Assembly: GCA_020634575.1 (NCBI GenBank)
Contig: JACKBM010000017.1
Location: forward strand, 1-64,000
Direction of reading: 5' to 3'
Length of the DNA stretch: 64,000 nucleotides
DNA from: Ardenticatenales bacterium
GTDB taxonomy: Bacteria; Chloroflexota; Anaerolineae; Promineifilales; Promineifilaceae
The translations under genes and the position numbers were made by a program. The notes beneath the pieces are model-generated. The model saw nothing but the letters and a program-made list of their open reading frames with translations. It was not told the origin of the DNA and did not search any database. Of this stretch, positions 43,376 to 52,525 are shown piece by piece (the first letter of the stretch is position 1; every line of letters begins with the position of its first letter).

Positions 43376-44257
43376 ATGAATAACGGTCGCATTCTGATCG
43401 TCGAAGATGATTTTGACATCGCCAATATGCTGCAAATCTATTTTGCCGGTCAGGGCTACCAGGTGGAAGTCGCTAATCGTGGCAATGCCGCCCTGGATAT
43501 GACCCGGCGCCAGCTACCGGATCTGGTCATTCTCGACATCATGTTGCCGGATATGGATGGCTATGAAATTTGCCGCGTCTTGCGGACCACCACGCGCACC
43601 AGCCATATCCCCATCATCTTCCTGACCCAGAAAGATGAGCGCGGTGATCGGATCGAAGGGCTGGAATTGGGCGCCGATGATTACATCACCAAGCCCTTTG
43701 ATATCGAAGAGCTGAAACTGCGCGTGCGTGGCGCCATCCGCACTCACCAGCGCACCAACAATTCTGACCCGCGTACCGGCCTCCCCAGCAGCCGCCTGAT
43801 CGAGGAAGAGTTGCGCAATCTGCCGTCGCGCTCTGACTGGGCCCTCATCGAAGTCGGCATTGAGAACATGGCGCCGTTTAATGACGTGTATGGGTTTGTG
43901 GCCGCCAATGAGGTGCTTCGCTTCACCGCCCTACTTCTGAACAAGGTAGTGGACGATCACGGCACCATCAACGACTTCATCGGCCACACCGGCAGTGAGA
44001 TCTTCATTATCATCACCGATAACGAACATGCTGAACCGCTGACGAAACAGCTCCAGGAGCGGTTCGCCGAAGAAAGTCAGGCGCATTACAACTTTATGGA
44101 TCGGGAACAGGGCGGCATTCGGCTGCATGACGGCTCACTCGCCCCGTTCATGTCGTTGTCGATGGGAACGGTATCCAGCGGACAACCATTTTCTGATATT
44201 CGCGAGATCACCGAATTGGCGGCCGAAAGACGGCGGGCCCAGGTGACGGAAGCATAA
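43376..44257 (+). CDS. Response regulator: receiver plus degenerate GGDEF
   Basis: 293 residues. Receiver at 5-120 with the phosphoacceptor Asp54 (LVILDIMLPDMDG), Thr in FLTQKDE and Lys in YITKPFDI. Residues 130-285 resemble a GGDEF fold (DPRTGLPSSRLIEEEL at the usual start, then IGHTGSEIFIIITDN where GGDEF would be). The signature is lost, so diguanylate cyclase activity is unlikely; it may bind GTP or c-di-GMP or only partners. AGAGGTTATT precedes the ATG. It is separated by 127 bases from the reductase-like gene and precedes the multi-GAF kinase. Confidence 0.85.
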   Translation: MNNGRILIVEDDFDIANMLQIYFAGQGYQVEVANRGNAALDMTRRQLPDLVILDIMLPDMDGYEICRVLRTTTRTSHIPIIFLTQKDERGDRIEGLELGADDYITKPFDIEELKLRVRGAIRTHQRTNNSDPRTGLPSSRLIEEELRNLPSRSDWALIEVGIENMAPFNDVYGFVAANEVLRFTALLLNKVVDDHGTINDFIGHTGSEIFIIITDNEHAEPLTKQLQERFAEESQAHYNFMDREQGGIRLHDGSLAPFMSLSMGTVSSGQPFSDIREITELAAERRRAQVTEA

Positions 44258-44356
44258 TTCTGCAGAGAAGTTGGCAACTATTATTTTGCGGCTACAGGGC
44301 AAAAGCGGTGCTGTCGAGGCAACCGCAGCCTGCCCCTAGCTCGTGTATCGGTAACC

Positions 44357-47300
44357 GTGATTAAACGCTCAGGAAACGGCCGAAAGCCACAAGAACCTAT
44401 GGGCCTCCGGGCGCTCGACCAGGCAGTCGAAGCGGTCTTTATCGCTGCACCTGATGGGGCGATTGTCTACGCCAACCAGGCGGCCCGATCTCAATGGGGC
44501 CTGACCAGCGTCACATTCTCCCTGGAAATGCTGCTGGCCAATGTGGCGCCCCGGGTGAACTGGCAAGCGGTGGTCGAAAATGTCCCGCAGCACCAGCTGG
44601 TCGAGACCGGCCTGGGTGATTTCTGGCTGTCTACCGAACCTTACCGTGAGAGCGACGCCAATTTCCTCAAGATCACGATCCAATCGGCTGAAGGCGCCGT
44701 CACCGCCGAAGAGGCATCACCAAGCCGGCAGAGCCAGCTTCTGCTGGAAGCCAGCCGGGCCATCGGCGCCACATTTGAGCAATCCCAGGTCATCCAGGTT
44801 CTGGTCAGCTACGCTCGAGAATTGGGCGGCGCCGCCGGCGCGATTTTTTACCAGTATGACCAGGTCAACAATCTCCTGGCCGAAGCCTACGGCCTGAGTC
44901 AGGATGGGAGCGAAATCGAGAGTGCTGCCATCATCAAACAGCAACAGCTCGAACCGCTCGAAGACGCCCTGTTTGACTTCATGCCAGTGGTCCTGACGGG
45001 GACGACCGCCGGGGCCTGGCCCACGCCGGCCGAATTTGGCGCCGGCCCATTCCAGATCCTGATAATGGCTCTGACCCTACACGAAGAGCCCTACGGAATG
45101 CTGGCGCTATTTCAGCAGGCAGAAGTTGAACCCTTCTCCGCTGTCCTGCAAACATCGCTGGAAATTTTGCTCAGTCATACTGGCCTGGCCATCGAGAATG
45201 CCCGGCTGTTCACCGATACTTACCAGCGGGAGAGCTTCTCCAATGCGCTGGGCCGCGTCAGCCTGGCCACCAGCGCCACGCTGGATCTGGAATCTGTGCT
45301 AAACCTGATCTGCCAGGAAAGCATCACCACGTTCCAGGTGGATGGCATCTATATCTGGCAGCGGGACGAAGATGAACTGGTCGGGCTGGCCGCGATCGGC
45401 TACGGCACGGAGGATTTCCTGGCCAGCCGCATCGCGCTTGAAGATGCCCAGGCGTTTAGCGCCATCGTCTCCCGAACAGGTGAAGCCACCTTTATCAACC
45501 AGTTTGAGAAGCATCCCAATCTGGCCCTGGCGCTGCCGCAGCATGACCCGATTTTGTCTGTCCTGGGTGTGCCGCTGCGCCGCGAAGAAGAGACGATCGG
45601 CGTGCTGGTGCTGACGGATACACGCACCGCCGACAAGTTTAACCAGCGCGATGTTTCCCGCGCGCTGCAATTCGGCAGCCAGGCGGCCATCGCCATCCAG
45701 AATGCCCACCTCGTCCACGAGCTGCGCGGGTTGAATGAAGACCTGGACAGCCGCGTGGCCCAGCGCACCATTGACCTGGAACGCGAGCGTGACCGGGTCC
45801 AGTTCCTGCTGCGCATCACCAGCGAACTGGCGGCCAGCCTGGACGAAGACCGGGTCCTCAACCGGGCCCTGGAGCTCGTCAACGAAATTGTCAACGCCAG
45901 CGAATCGATGATTCTGCTGCTTGATCCGGAAACGGATATGTTTCATTATCGAGCGGTTCTGGGCGGACACATGCAGCTGCCGGCGGGCGGGTTGTCTACC
46001 GGCCGGTACCGCCACGAAGGGCTCGCCGGCTGGCTGCTCAACAGCCGCGAAGCGCTCATCGCCAATGACATTCATGAAGACGAGCGCTGGCAGGAAATTG
46101 CCGGCGAGATCGAGCCGGAATATCACTCCGTCCTGGGCGCACCGCTCTTCTCCGGGGATGATGCCATCGGCGTCCTGCTTTTCTTCCACGAAGCGGCCGG
46201 CGCCTTTAGCCAGCAGCAGATGCAGCTGGTCCGCGCTGTCGCCGTCCAGGTGGCCAACGCCATCGGCAACGCCCAGCTCTACTTCTTCATCCAGGACCAG
46301 GCGGAGCAAATTGGCAGCCTGCTGCGCGAAGAGCAAAAAGAGGCGGCCAAGAACGAGGCCATCCTGGAAAGTATCGCCGACGGCCTGCTGGTTGCTGACG
46401 ACGAGGGCCGGGTCATTCTGGCCAACGCCGCCCTCGGCCAGATGCTCTCTCTGCAGGATGAAGATCTGATCGGCCGGCCCATCAACGAAATGCTGGGCAT
46501 CTATGGCACCTCCGGGCTGCACTGGAGCAAGACGATCGAGAACTGGGCCCATAATTCGGACCAGGTGGAGCCGTTTGCCCTGTTGACGGACGACCTCCAC
46601 GTGGAGAATCGCATCATCAATGTGCGCCTCTCACCGGTCTTTAATGCCAACGATTTCCTGGGCACCGTCTCCATTTTCCGCGACATCACCAAAGCGGTAG
46701 AAGTTGACCGGATCAAGAGTGAATTTGTCTCCAATGTCTCCCATGAATTGCGGACGCCGATGACTTCCATCAAAGGGTATACCGACCTGATGCTGATGGG
46801 CGCCGCCGGCGGTATGAGCGATTCACAGCGGCATTATCTGACCGTCATCAAGAACAATGCGGACCGGCTTAAAAGCCTGGTCGACGACCTGCTGGATATT
46901 TCCCGGATCGAGACCGGCAAAACCAAGTTGCTGCGCGTTTATCTGGATATCGGCGACGTCGTCAACGATGTGGTTAACGGTCATCTGCGCGGCCGGCGCC
47001 AGGATGCGGGCAAGGAGATGGACATCACCTGTGATATCCCGGCTGATCTGCCTACGGTGTCGGCAGACAAAGAAAAAGTAACCCGGATTTTGACGAATCT
47101 GGTGGACAATGCGTTTAACTACACACCGGCCGGTGGCACAATTCGTGTCTCCGCCCGTAACCTGGGGGATGTACTCGCCGTTACTGTAGCAGACACTGGT
47201 ATTGGTATCCCCGCTGAACATTTGGATAACATTTTTGATAGATTCTACCGCTCCGAAAGCGAAGAAGTGCGCGCCGTGCCCGGTACCGGCCTTGGTCTGG

Positions 47301-47455
47301 CCATCGTCCACAGCCTGGTCGAAATGCATGGCGGCACAATGGACGTCCAGAGCGAGCAGGGTAAAGGCAGTCGCTTTACCTTCACCCTGCCCTTTGAACC
47401 GGTCGTTAAGGGCCAAACGGCGGAGCTGGTAACCAGGGAAATAGGTAATGGCTAA
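44357..47455 (+). CDS. Multi-GAF/PAS histidine kinase
   Basis: 1032 residues starting at GTG 44357; no strong ribosome site. No membrane segments, so a cytoplasmic sensor. Order: PAS (about 15-120), GAF (130-290), GAF (305-470), a short coiled coil (DSRVAQRTIDLERERDR), GAF (505-650), PAS (665-780), HisKA with the phospho-His in NVSHELRTPMTSIKGYTDL near residue 797, then HATPase_c with N box LVDNAFNYTPAGG, G1 VADTGIGIPAEH and G2 GTGLGLAIVHSLVEMHGG. Several GAF domains suggest integration of small ligands, light or redox. Its end overlaps the next receiver gene by eight bases. Confidence 0.93.
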   Translation: MIKRSGNGRKPQEPMGLRALDQAVEAVFIAAPDGAIVYANQAARSQWGLTSVTFSLEMLLANVAPRVNWQAVVENVPQHQLVETGLGDFWLSTEPYRESDANFLKITIQSAEGAVTAEEASPSRQSQLLLEASRAIGATFEQSQVIQVLVSYARELGGAAGAIFYQYDQVNNLLAEAYGLSQDGSEIESAAIIKQQQLEPLEDALFDFMPVVLTGTTAGAWPTPAEFGAGPFQILIMALTLHEEPYGMLALFQQAEVEPFSAVLQTSLEILLSHTGLAIENARLFTDTYQRESFSNALGRVSLATSATLDLESVLNLICQESITTFQVDGIYIWQRDEDELVGLAAIGYGTEDFLASRIALEDAQAFSAIVSRTGEATFINQFEKHPNLALALPQHDPILSVLGVPLRREEETIGVLVLTDTRTADKFNQRDVSRALQFGSQAAIAIQNAHLVHELRGLNEDLDSRVAQRTIDLERERDRVQFLLRITSELAASLDEDRVLNRALELVNEIVNASESMILLLDPETDMFHYRAVLGGHMQLPAGGLSTGRYRHEGLAGWLLNSREALIANDIHEDERWQEIAGEIEPEYHSVLGAPLFSGDDAIGVLLFFHEAAGAFSQQQMQLVRAVAVQVANAIGNAQLYFFIQDQAEQIGSLLREEQKEAAKNEAILESIADGLLVADDEGRVILANAALGQMLSLQDEDLIGRPINEMLGIYGTSGLHWSKTIENWAHNSDQVEPFALLTDDLHVENRIINVRLSPVFNANDFLGTVSIFRDITKAVEVDRIKSEFVSNVSHELRTPMTSIKGYTDLMLMGAAGGMSDSQRHYLTVIKNNADRLKSLVDDLLDISRIETGKTKLLRVYLDIGDVVNDVVNGHLRGRRQDAGKEMDITCDIPADLPTVSADKEKVTRILTNLVDNAFNYTPAGGTIRVSARNLGDVLAVTVADTGIGIPAEHLDNIFDRFYRSESEEVRAVPGTGLGLAIVHSLVEMHGGTMDVQSEQGKGSRFTFTLPFEPVVKGQTAELVTREIGNG

Positions 47456-47810
47456 GATACTCATCGCTGAGGACGAAACCGATATCCGTGAGCTGATCAA
47501 GCTGACGCTGACATTTAATGGTTATGACGTTGTCAGCGCCCGTGACGGCGCCGAAGCCGTCGAAATAGCCCAGAAAGAGGTCTTTGACCTCATCCTGATG
47601 GATGTTTATATGCCCCGGATGGATGGTTACAAGGCGTGTGCGCGCCTGAAAGAGATCGAAACCACCCGGGAGATACCCATCATCTTTCTCTCCGCCAAAG
47701 GGCAGGAAGGTGAAGTCCAGCAAGGGCTGGATGCCGGCGCTTCAGAATATATCGTCAAACCATTTGCACCGGATGAATTGGCCGCCAAAGTTCACTCTTT
47801 TTTGAGTTAG
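47448..47810 (+). CDS. Single-domain response regulator
   Basis: 120 residues, one receiver domain: Glu8/Asp9 pocket, phosphoacceptor Asp52 in DLILMDVYMPRMDG, Ser in IIFLSAKGQ, Lys in YIVKPFAPDEL. No output domain. Its ATG overlaps the kinase stop by eight bases, so it is the direct partner of the multi-GAF kinase and probably delivers the signal to a protein such as the DUF4388 or hydrolase products of the cluster (inference). Confidence 0.94.
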   Translation: MAKILIAEDETDIRELIKLTLTFNGYDVVSARDGAEAVEIAQKEVFDLILMDVYMPRMDGYKACARLKEIETTREIPIIFLSAKGQEGEVQQGLDAGASEYIVKPFAPDELAAKVHSFLS

Positions 47811-47843
47811 GTCAGCCACGTTCTACAGAGATAGGCAAGGCAG

Positions 47844-48626
47844 ATGAGCATTGCAATCGTAGGCGACAACCTCATACATTATGAAGCCATCGGACGAGGC
47901 GAGCCGATCATCTTTGTGCATGGCTGGCTCGGTTCCTGGCGCTACTGGTGGCCCTCTATGCAGGCGCTATCCACCCGCCACCGGACATTTGCCTTTGACC
48001 TCTGGGGTTGGGGGGATTCCTCCAAGCAGGATGGGCAGTATGCGTTCAACAATTATGTGCGTATGCTGGACCAGTTTATGGACAAGCTGGGCATTATGGC
48101 TCCGGCCACGCTGGTTGGTCATTCACTGGGTGCGGCGGTCAGTTTGCGTTTTGCCTGTGACCGGCCGGATCGCGTCAAACGTCTGGTAACCGTGGCCCTG
48201 CCCGTCGAAGGGCACCACGTCCCGGACCGGCTCACCCGCAGTGACCCGCAATCCTTCATCACCCGCATCGGTAAGGGCGCGGCCTTCCCCGAGGTTGAGT
48301 CTGAAGCGAAAAAGACCGATGTGGCCGCGCTAAACTCCCTGGCCAGCGAGATGCAATCGCTTAGCTTCGCCGCCGATCTCGCCCGTGTCACCTGCCCCAC
48401 CCTGATTGTCTTCGGCGACCGGGACACCGTGGTCACCCCGCCCAACGGCGAACACCAACATCTGCTCAATTCGCCCGGGCGCCATTACATCGCCCTCAAT
48501 GATTGCAGCCACTTCCCCATGCTGGATGAACCCGTCAAGTTCAACCGGCTGATCCAGGATTTTATCACCAGCGATGACCTGTCTGAACTGGCCGTGAAAG
48601 AATATTGGTCCCGTAGGACCTATTAG
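47844..48626 (+). CDS. Alpha/beta hydrolase (second paralogue)
   Basis: 260 residues. Oxyanion strand IIFVHGWLGSWRYWW near residue 24, Asp-rich loop AFDLWGWGDSS, nucleophile elbow VGHSLGAAVSL near 93 with catalytic Ser, acid Asp in FGDRDTVVTPP near 195, His in NDCSHFPMLDEP near 222. It shares the LIHYEAIGRGEPII and DLWGWG blocks with the hydrolase at 39174, so the two are paralogues bracketing the cluster. It starts 33 bases after the receiver gene, likely in the same transcript. Confidence 0.88.
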   Translation: MSIAIVGDNLIHYEAIGRGEPIIFVHGWLGSWRYWWPSMQALSTRHRTFAFDLWGWGDSSKQDGQYAFNNYVRMLDQFMDKLGIMAPATLVGHSLGAAVSLRFACDRPDRVKRLVTVALPVEGHHVPDRLTRSDPQSFITRIGKGAAFPEVESEAKKTDVAALNSLASEMQSLSFAADLARVTCPTLIVFGDRDTVVTPPNGEHQHLLNSPGRHYIALNDCSHFPMLDEPVKFNRLIQDFITSDDLSELAVKEYWSRRTY

Positions 48627-48707
48627 CCGCTGCCCTGGTTGACAATCCGCCCCTCATGCTGGAAACTTTTCCTTTCAGTGTGTGACACTTACCTGTGAGG
48701 AATCCCT

Positions 48708-49955
48708 GTGACAAAAGAATCACGACGGCCCGGCAGCTGGCGCCGTCTCTTTATGCTATCCCTGGCTCTTGTCCTGGTCGCCTGCGGCTCGCCTGACGCG
48801 CCACCGCCGACCGCCACTTTACCCGCCGGCGCCGCCGCCGCCACCGCCACCAACACCCCGGCCGCCCAGCAACCCGCACCAACCAGCGCCACATCGCCAA
48901 CAGAACTGCCCGCACCGGTCGTCGCCACCGACACACCATCGGCGATCGACACCACCGCGCTACCGCCCACCGAGGCGCCCGCCGCCCCCCATCCCATCGC
49001 CGACATTTATGGCTTGAATGGCTTTGCTGCAGACGTAAACCCATTAACCGGTCTTGTCGTCAGCAACCCGGCTGTTTTGAACCGGCGGCCGCTGGCCATC
49101 AAGATCTCCAACTACCCGCCCATCGTCCGTCCCCAGTCCGGCCTGGGCAGCGCTGACCTGGTATTTGAGCATTATGCTGAAGGCGGCGTGACCCGTTTCA
49201 CCGCCGTCTTCTACACCAACGATGCCAACCCGGTTGGCTCCGTCCGCAGCGGCCGCCTGATCGACCTTGAGATCCCGCGCATGTACGATGCCGCTTTTGC
49301 CTATTCCGGCTCCAGTGGCCCGGTGCAGCAGATGATCCGGGACAGCGTCTTCTTCGATCGAGTCATTTCGCCCGACTTTGGCCATGCTGGCTTTTTCCGC
49401 GTTGAGGATCCCAGCAAGCCGTTTGAACATACGCTGTTCACCGGCACCGACCTGCTCCGCTTCCAGCTCGACAGTCGCGGGCAGAATGTGCCGCCCAATT
49501 ATCCGGTGACCATGAGCTTCAGCCAGACGCCACCGGCCGGTACGCCTGTCAACTCTATCGAAGTCCGTTACCGGGCCACCAACGCCTACTGGCAATATAA
49601 CGCCGCCACCGGCCGGTACGCCCGCTGGAGCGATGGCGTCGTCCACAGCGACGCCAATACCGGCGCCCAGCTTGCTTTCCGCAACGTCATCGTCCTCGGC
49701 GCCCACCATGAAGACACCACCATCCTGGAAGATTTCGTCAATGGCGGCAGCTACTCCATCCAGATTCAAGTCTGGGGCGAGGGACCCGTCTCCATCTTCC
49801 GCGACGGCCTGCGCATCGAAGGGCGCTGGGTGCGCAATAATCCGGACGAAATGCTGACCTTCTACGACCTGGACGGTAACGCCCTGCCTCTGGCGCCGGG
49901 CAACAGCTTCATCCAACTGGTCCCGCTCGGTTTCGATGGCCTTGTCACCAACTAG
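48708..49955 (+). CDS. DUF3048 (YerB-like) lipoprotein
   Basis: 415 residues from GTG 48708 with GTGAGG upstream. Signal peptide with lipobox VAC (LVLVACGSP) near residue 26, then an Ala/Pro/Thr-rich linker to about 95. Residues 105-410 are the two DUF3048 domains: NPLTGLVVSNPAVLNRRPLA, then IKISNYPPIVRPQSGLGSAD and the second half ending in YDLDGNALPLAPGNSFIQLV. The family is extracytoplasmic and of unknown function (Bacillus YerB). It is not obviously linked to neighbours; the next gene starts 32 bases later. Confidence 0.9.
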   Translation: MTKESRRPGSWRRLFMLSLALVLVACGSPDAPPPTATLPAGAAAATATNTPAAQQPAPTSATSPTELPAPVVATDTPSAIDTTALPPTEAPAAPHPIADIYGLNGFAADVNPLTGLVVSNPAVLNRRPLAIKISNYPPIVRPQSGLGSADLVFEHYAEGGVTRFTAVFYTNDANPVGSVRSGRLIDLEIPRMYDAAFAYSGSSGPVQQMIRDSVFFDRVISPDFGHAGFFRVEDPSKPFEHTLFTGTDLLRFQLDSRGQNVPPNYPVTMSFSQTPPAGTPVNSIEVRYRATNAYWQYNAATGRYARWSDGVVHSDANTGAQLAFRNVIVLGAHHEDTTILEDFVNGGSYSIQIQVWGEGPVSIFRDGLRIEGRWVRNNPDEMLTFYDLDGNALPLAPGNSFIQLVPLGFDGLVTN

Positions 49956-49987
49956 ATAACCTGCGACCAACCCGTTCCAAGGAGAGC

Positions 49988-52426
49988 ATGATGAGTGATT
50001 TCGCCTTTGCCTACTGGCCCACCGAATTCCGATCTATCACCCAATCCTTCGGCGTCAACGAAGCGTTTTATCGCCGCTTCGGCCTGCCGGGCCACGAGGG
50101 GATAGATTTTATGGGGCCGGAGGGGAGTAAGTTGTTTGCCGTGGCCGACGGCACGGTCGTCCAGATACAACGCACCATTGGCGAAAAGATGGCCAACCCC
50201 TACGGGCTTCATCTGACGCTGGCCCACGCGGATGGTTATCAAACCATCTATGCCCATCTCTCCCGCATCGACGTTCGCATGAACCAACAGGTCAAAGCGG
50301 GCCAGGTAATTGGGCTCTCCGGCAACACGGGCAATAGCCTGGGCGCGCATTTGCACCTGACCCTGAAAAAGCAGGGCACCTTTATGCCCCCCTGGCCGAA
50401 CAACATCATCGACCCAACGCCTTTTGTCCTGCCGCTGCTCGGTTTCACGGAACCGGTCGGCCCCTTCACCAAAGGGTATGCCTATACGCCGGCTATCACC
50501 GTCTACGGCAATCTGGCGCAGGCCAATGCCGGCGGCATCAGCCTGCGTAAAGGGCCCAGCCAGAACCACCAGCGCATTGAAGTCGTGCCGGAAGGGACGA
50601 TGATGCGCGTCACCGGCGGCGGTGAGGGCGACTACACGCCTGTTGAGGTGCCCAATGCCGCCATCGGCAAGCCGACAGAGCCGCGCAAACCAGCCATGCT
50701 GCCCGATCTGCCGCCTACCGTCGCCACAGTTGACGGCTGGGGCTGGACTGAATACATGCGCGTCGAAGGCAACCTGGCGGTCACTGGCCAATACGGCATC
50801 AACCTGCGTGCCGCTCCGGCCAAAATGGGCGCCGCCATGGGCGTCGTCCGGGGCGGCGCCACTGTTCAGGTGATGGGCGATCCGGTCGCGGAGTACACAC
50901 CGGTGCGCGTCAGCCGGATGGATTTTGTCGGACCCATCAACATGCCCGAGGCGGCGCCGGACTTCACCATGGGGGCCAGCTTCGCCAGCAGCGGCGATGT
51001 CTTTGTGGGCTGGGCCTGGAGCAACTACCTGAAGGTGATGGGCAACCAGGCAGAAGTAGGCCAGTATGGGGTCAACTTGCGCAACCGGCCGGATCGAACC
51101 GGCGCAAAAATCGGCGTCGTCAAAGGCTTCGCCTCCGTCACCATCGCCGGCGACAATCGCGGCGAATACACTCCCATCATGGCCCACTTTGAGGACATGC
51201 TGGAGATCACCAACGAGAACCTGGAAATTGAGCAACCGTCCCGCCCCGGCGGCGGGCCACCTGAGCCGGCGCCGGAACCGATGCAGGATTCCACGCCTGG
51301 CTGGGCGTTCAGCGGCGCCATCGACCGGCAGGGTGACTATGCGCTGGCCGGCCGTTGGGGCATTAATCTGCGCGACGCGCCACGGCGGGATGGGGCCAAT
51401 GTGGGCTTTGTACCGGCCGGTGTCCGTATGCTCGTCACCGGCAACCCGACTGGCGAATACACGCCCATCCGCGTCGAGGATAGCCAGCTACAGAAACCAT
51501 TTGGCTCGGCCGGCAGCTCAGCTGGTGCCAGCAGCAGCGCAACAACGCCACCGCCCGTCACCACACCTGCACCACCGCCGGCCTCACTGCCCATCCTGGG
51601 CAAAGCCCGGATCGGCCTGCACGCCTCAGCGGACCCGGACATCAGCGAAACGGAGCACCGGGAGTTTGGCACCTTGCGGCCGGCTATCATCAAGGTGCTG
51701 TCGCATCACAGCGCGGCGGATATCGGCCGGTTGGCCCAGGCCCACCCGGGCGCCAGCTTCATCGTGCGCGCTTTCCTCTCCTTTGGCCAGCAGGGCGAGC
51801 GCAATATCAGCGCGGGCCAGTTTGTGAACGACACCATCGGCGACGTCACCCGGGCTCTCGGTCAGCTCGGCGGCCGTGATGTGGTGATTGAACTGCATAA
51901 CGAGCCCAACCTGGTCGTTGAGGGCTGGGGCAACTCCTGGGCGACGGCCGCCGCCTTCAACAGCTGGTGGCTCAGCGTCCTGCGTGAATATCGGCGCCGG
52001 CTGCCCAACCAGCGCTATATCTTCCCCGGCCTTTCCCCCGGCGGCGGCATCGATCGTATTCGCCACGAGCACACCAGCTTCATCGAGGCGTGCCGGCCAG
52101 CCATCAACGAATCAGACGGGTTGGGCGTCCACATCTACTGGGCCAACAACTTCCCCATGAGTCAGGCGCTGGGCCAATTGGATGATTATTTACGCCGCTA
52201 TCCTAATGAGCCGATCTGGGTGACCGAAGCCAGCAACAACAAAGGCGGCGTCTCGCCGGCCGATAAAGGGCGCGAATACCTGCGCTTCTGGCAGGAGTTA
52301 CAGCGCCGGCCGACGGTGCAAGGTGTCACCTACTTCGTCGCCTCCAGCCGCTTCGCCTTTGCCGATGAGGTCTGGGTCCACGATGGCCAAAGCCACGGCA
52401 TCGGCGCCGTGGTTGGCGCTCGTTAG
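49988..52426 (+). CDS. M23 peptidase, four SH3-like repeats and glycoside hydrolase domain
   Basis: 812 residues; AAGGAG precedes two adjacent ATG codons (49988, 49991). Residues about 15-135 form an M23 endopeptidase with HEGIDF and HLHLTL zinc motifs. Four SH3b-like repeats follow, each with a G(I/V)(S/N)LR core and a YTP(V/I) end (GISLRKGPSQ, GINLRAAPAK, GVNLRNRPDR, GINLRDAPRR), spread over residues 160-500. After a Ser/Thr/Pro linker, residues 540-812 make a TIM-barrel glycosidase with acid/base Glu in VIELHNEPN near 635 and a likely nucleophile Glu in WVTEASNN near 743. Together they could cut both peptide and glycan parts of a wall. There is no signal peptide, which is odd for such an enzyme. 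Confidence 0.85.
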   Translation: MMSDFAFAYWPTEFRSITQSFGVNEAFYRRFGLPGHEGIDFMGPEGSKLFAVADGTVVQIQRTIGEKMANPYGLHLTLAHADGYQTIYAHLSRIDVRMNQQVKAGQVIGLSGNTGNSLGAHLHLTLKKQGTFMPPWPNNIIDPTPFVLPLLGFTEPVGPFTKGYAYTPAITVYGNLAQANAGGISLRKGPSQNHQRIEVVPEGTMMRVTGGGEGDYTPVEVPNAAIGKPTEPRKPAMLPDLPPTVATVDGWGWTEYMRVEGNLAVTGQYGINLRAAPAKMGAAMGVVRGGATVQVMGDPVAEYTPVRVSRMDFVGPINMPEAAPDFTMGASFASSGDVFVGWAWSNYLKVMGNQAEVGQYGVNLRNRPDRTGAKIGVVKGFASVTIAGDNRGEYTPIMAHFEDMLEITNENLEIEQPSRPGGGPPEPAPEPMQDSTPGWAFSGAIDRQGDYALAGRWGINLRDAPRRDGANVGFVPAGVRMLVTGNPTGEYTPIRVEDSQLQKPFGSAGSSAGASSSATTPPPVTTPAPPPASLPILGKARIGLHASADPDISETEHREFGTLRPAIIKVLSHHSAADIGRLAQAHPGASFIVRAFLSFGQQGERNISAGQFVNDTIGDVTRALGQLGGRDVVIELHNEPNLVVEGWGNSWATAAAFNSWWLSVLREYRRRLPNQRYIFPGLSPGGGIDRIRHEHTSFIEACRPAINESDGLGVHIYWANNFPMSQALGQLDDYLRRYPNEPIWVTEASNNKGGVSPADKGREYLRFWQELQRRPTVQGVTYFVASSRFAFADEVWVHDGQSHGIGAVVGAR

Positions 52427-52427
52427 G

Positions 52428-52457
52428 TTGACAACAGGCCGGGCCGTTGCCTATACT
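52428..52457 (+). promoter_or_regulatory. Promoter of the LacI-family regulator gene
   Basis: -35 TTGACA (52428-52433), 18 bases, -10 TATACT (52452-52457), starting at the stop of the preceding gene and 69 bases before the regulator ATG. Confidence 0.75.
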
Positions 52458-52467
52458 CCCGGAGCCT

Positions 52468-52481
52468 CGTGACCAGTCACG
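52468..52481. promoter_or_regulatory. Palindrome at the regulator transcription start
   Basis: CGTGACCAGTCACG, a 14-bp dyad placed at about +4 of the predicted start, with further partial symmetry outside it (CCGGAGCC and GGCGGTCCGG). Its left half CGTGACC equals the left half of one candidate operator at 53577, so autoregulation by the LacI-family protein is plausible. Confidence 0.5.
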
Positions 52482-52525
52482 GTGGCGGTCCGGCCTAGCC
52501 CACCACCAGGCCCAAAGGAGTAACA

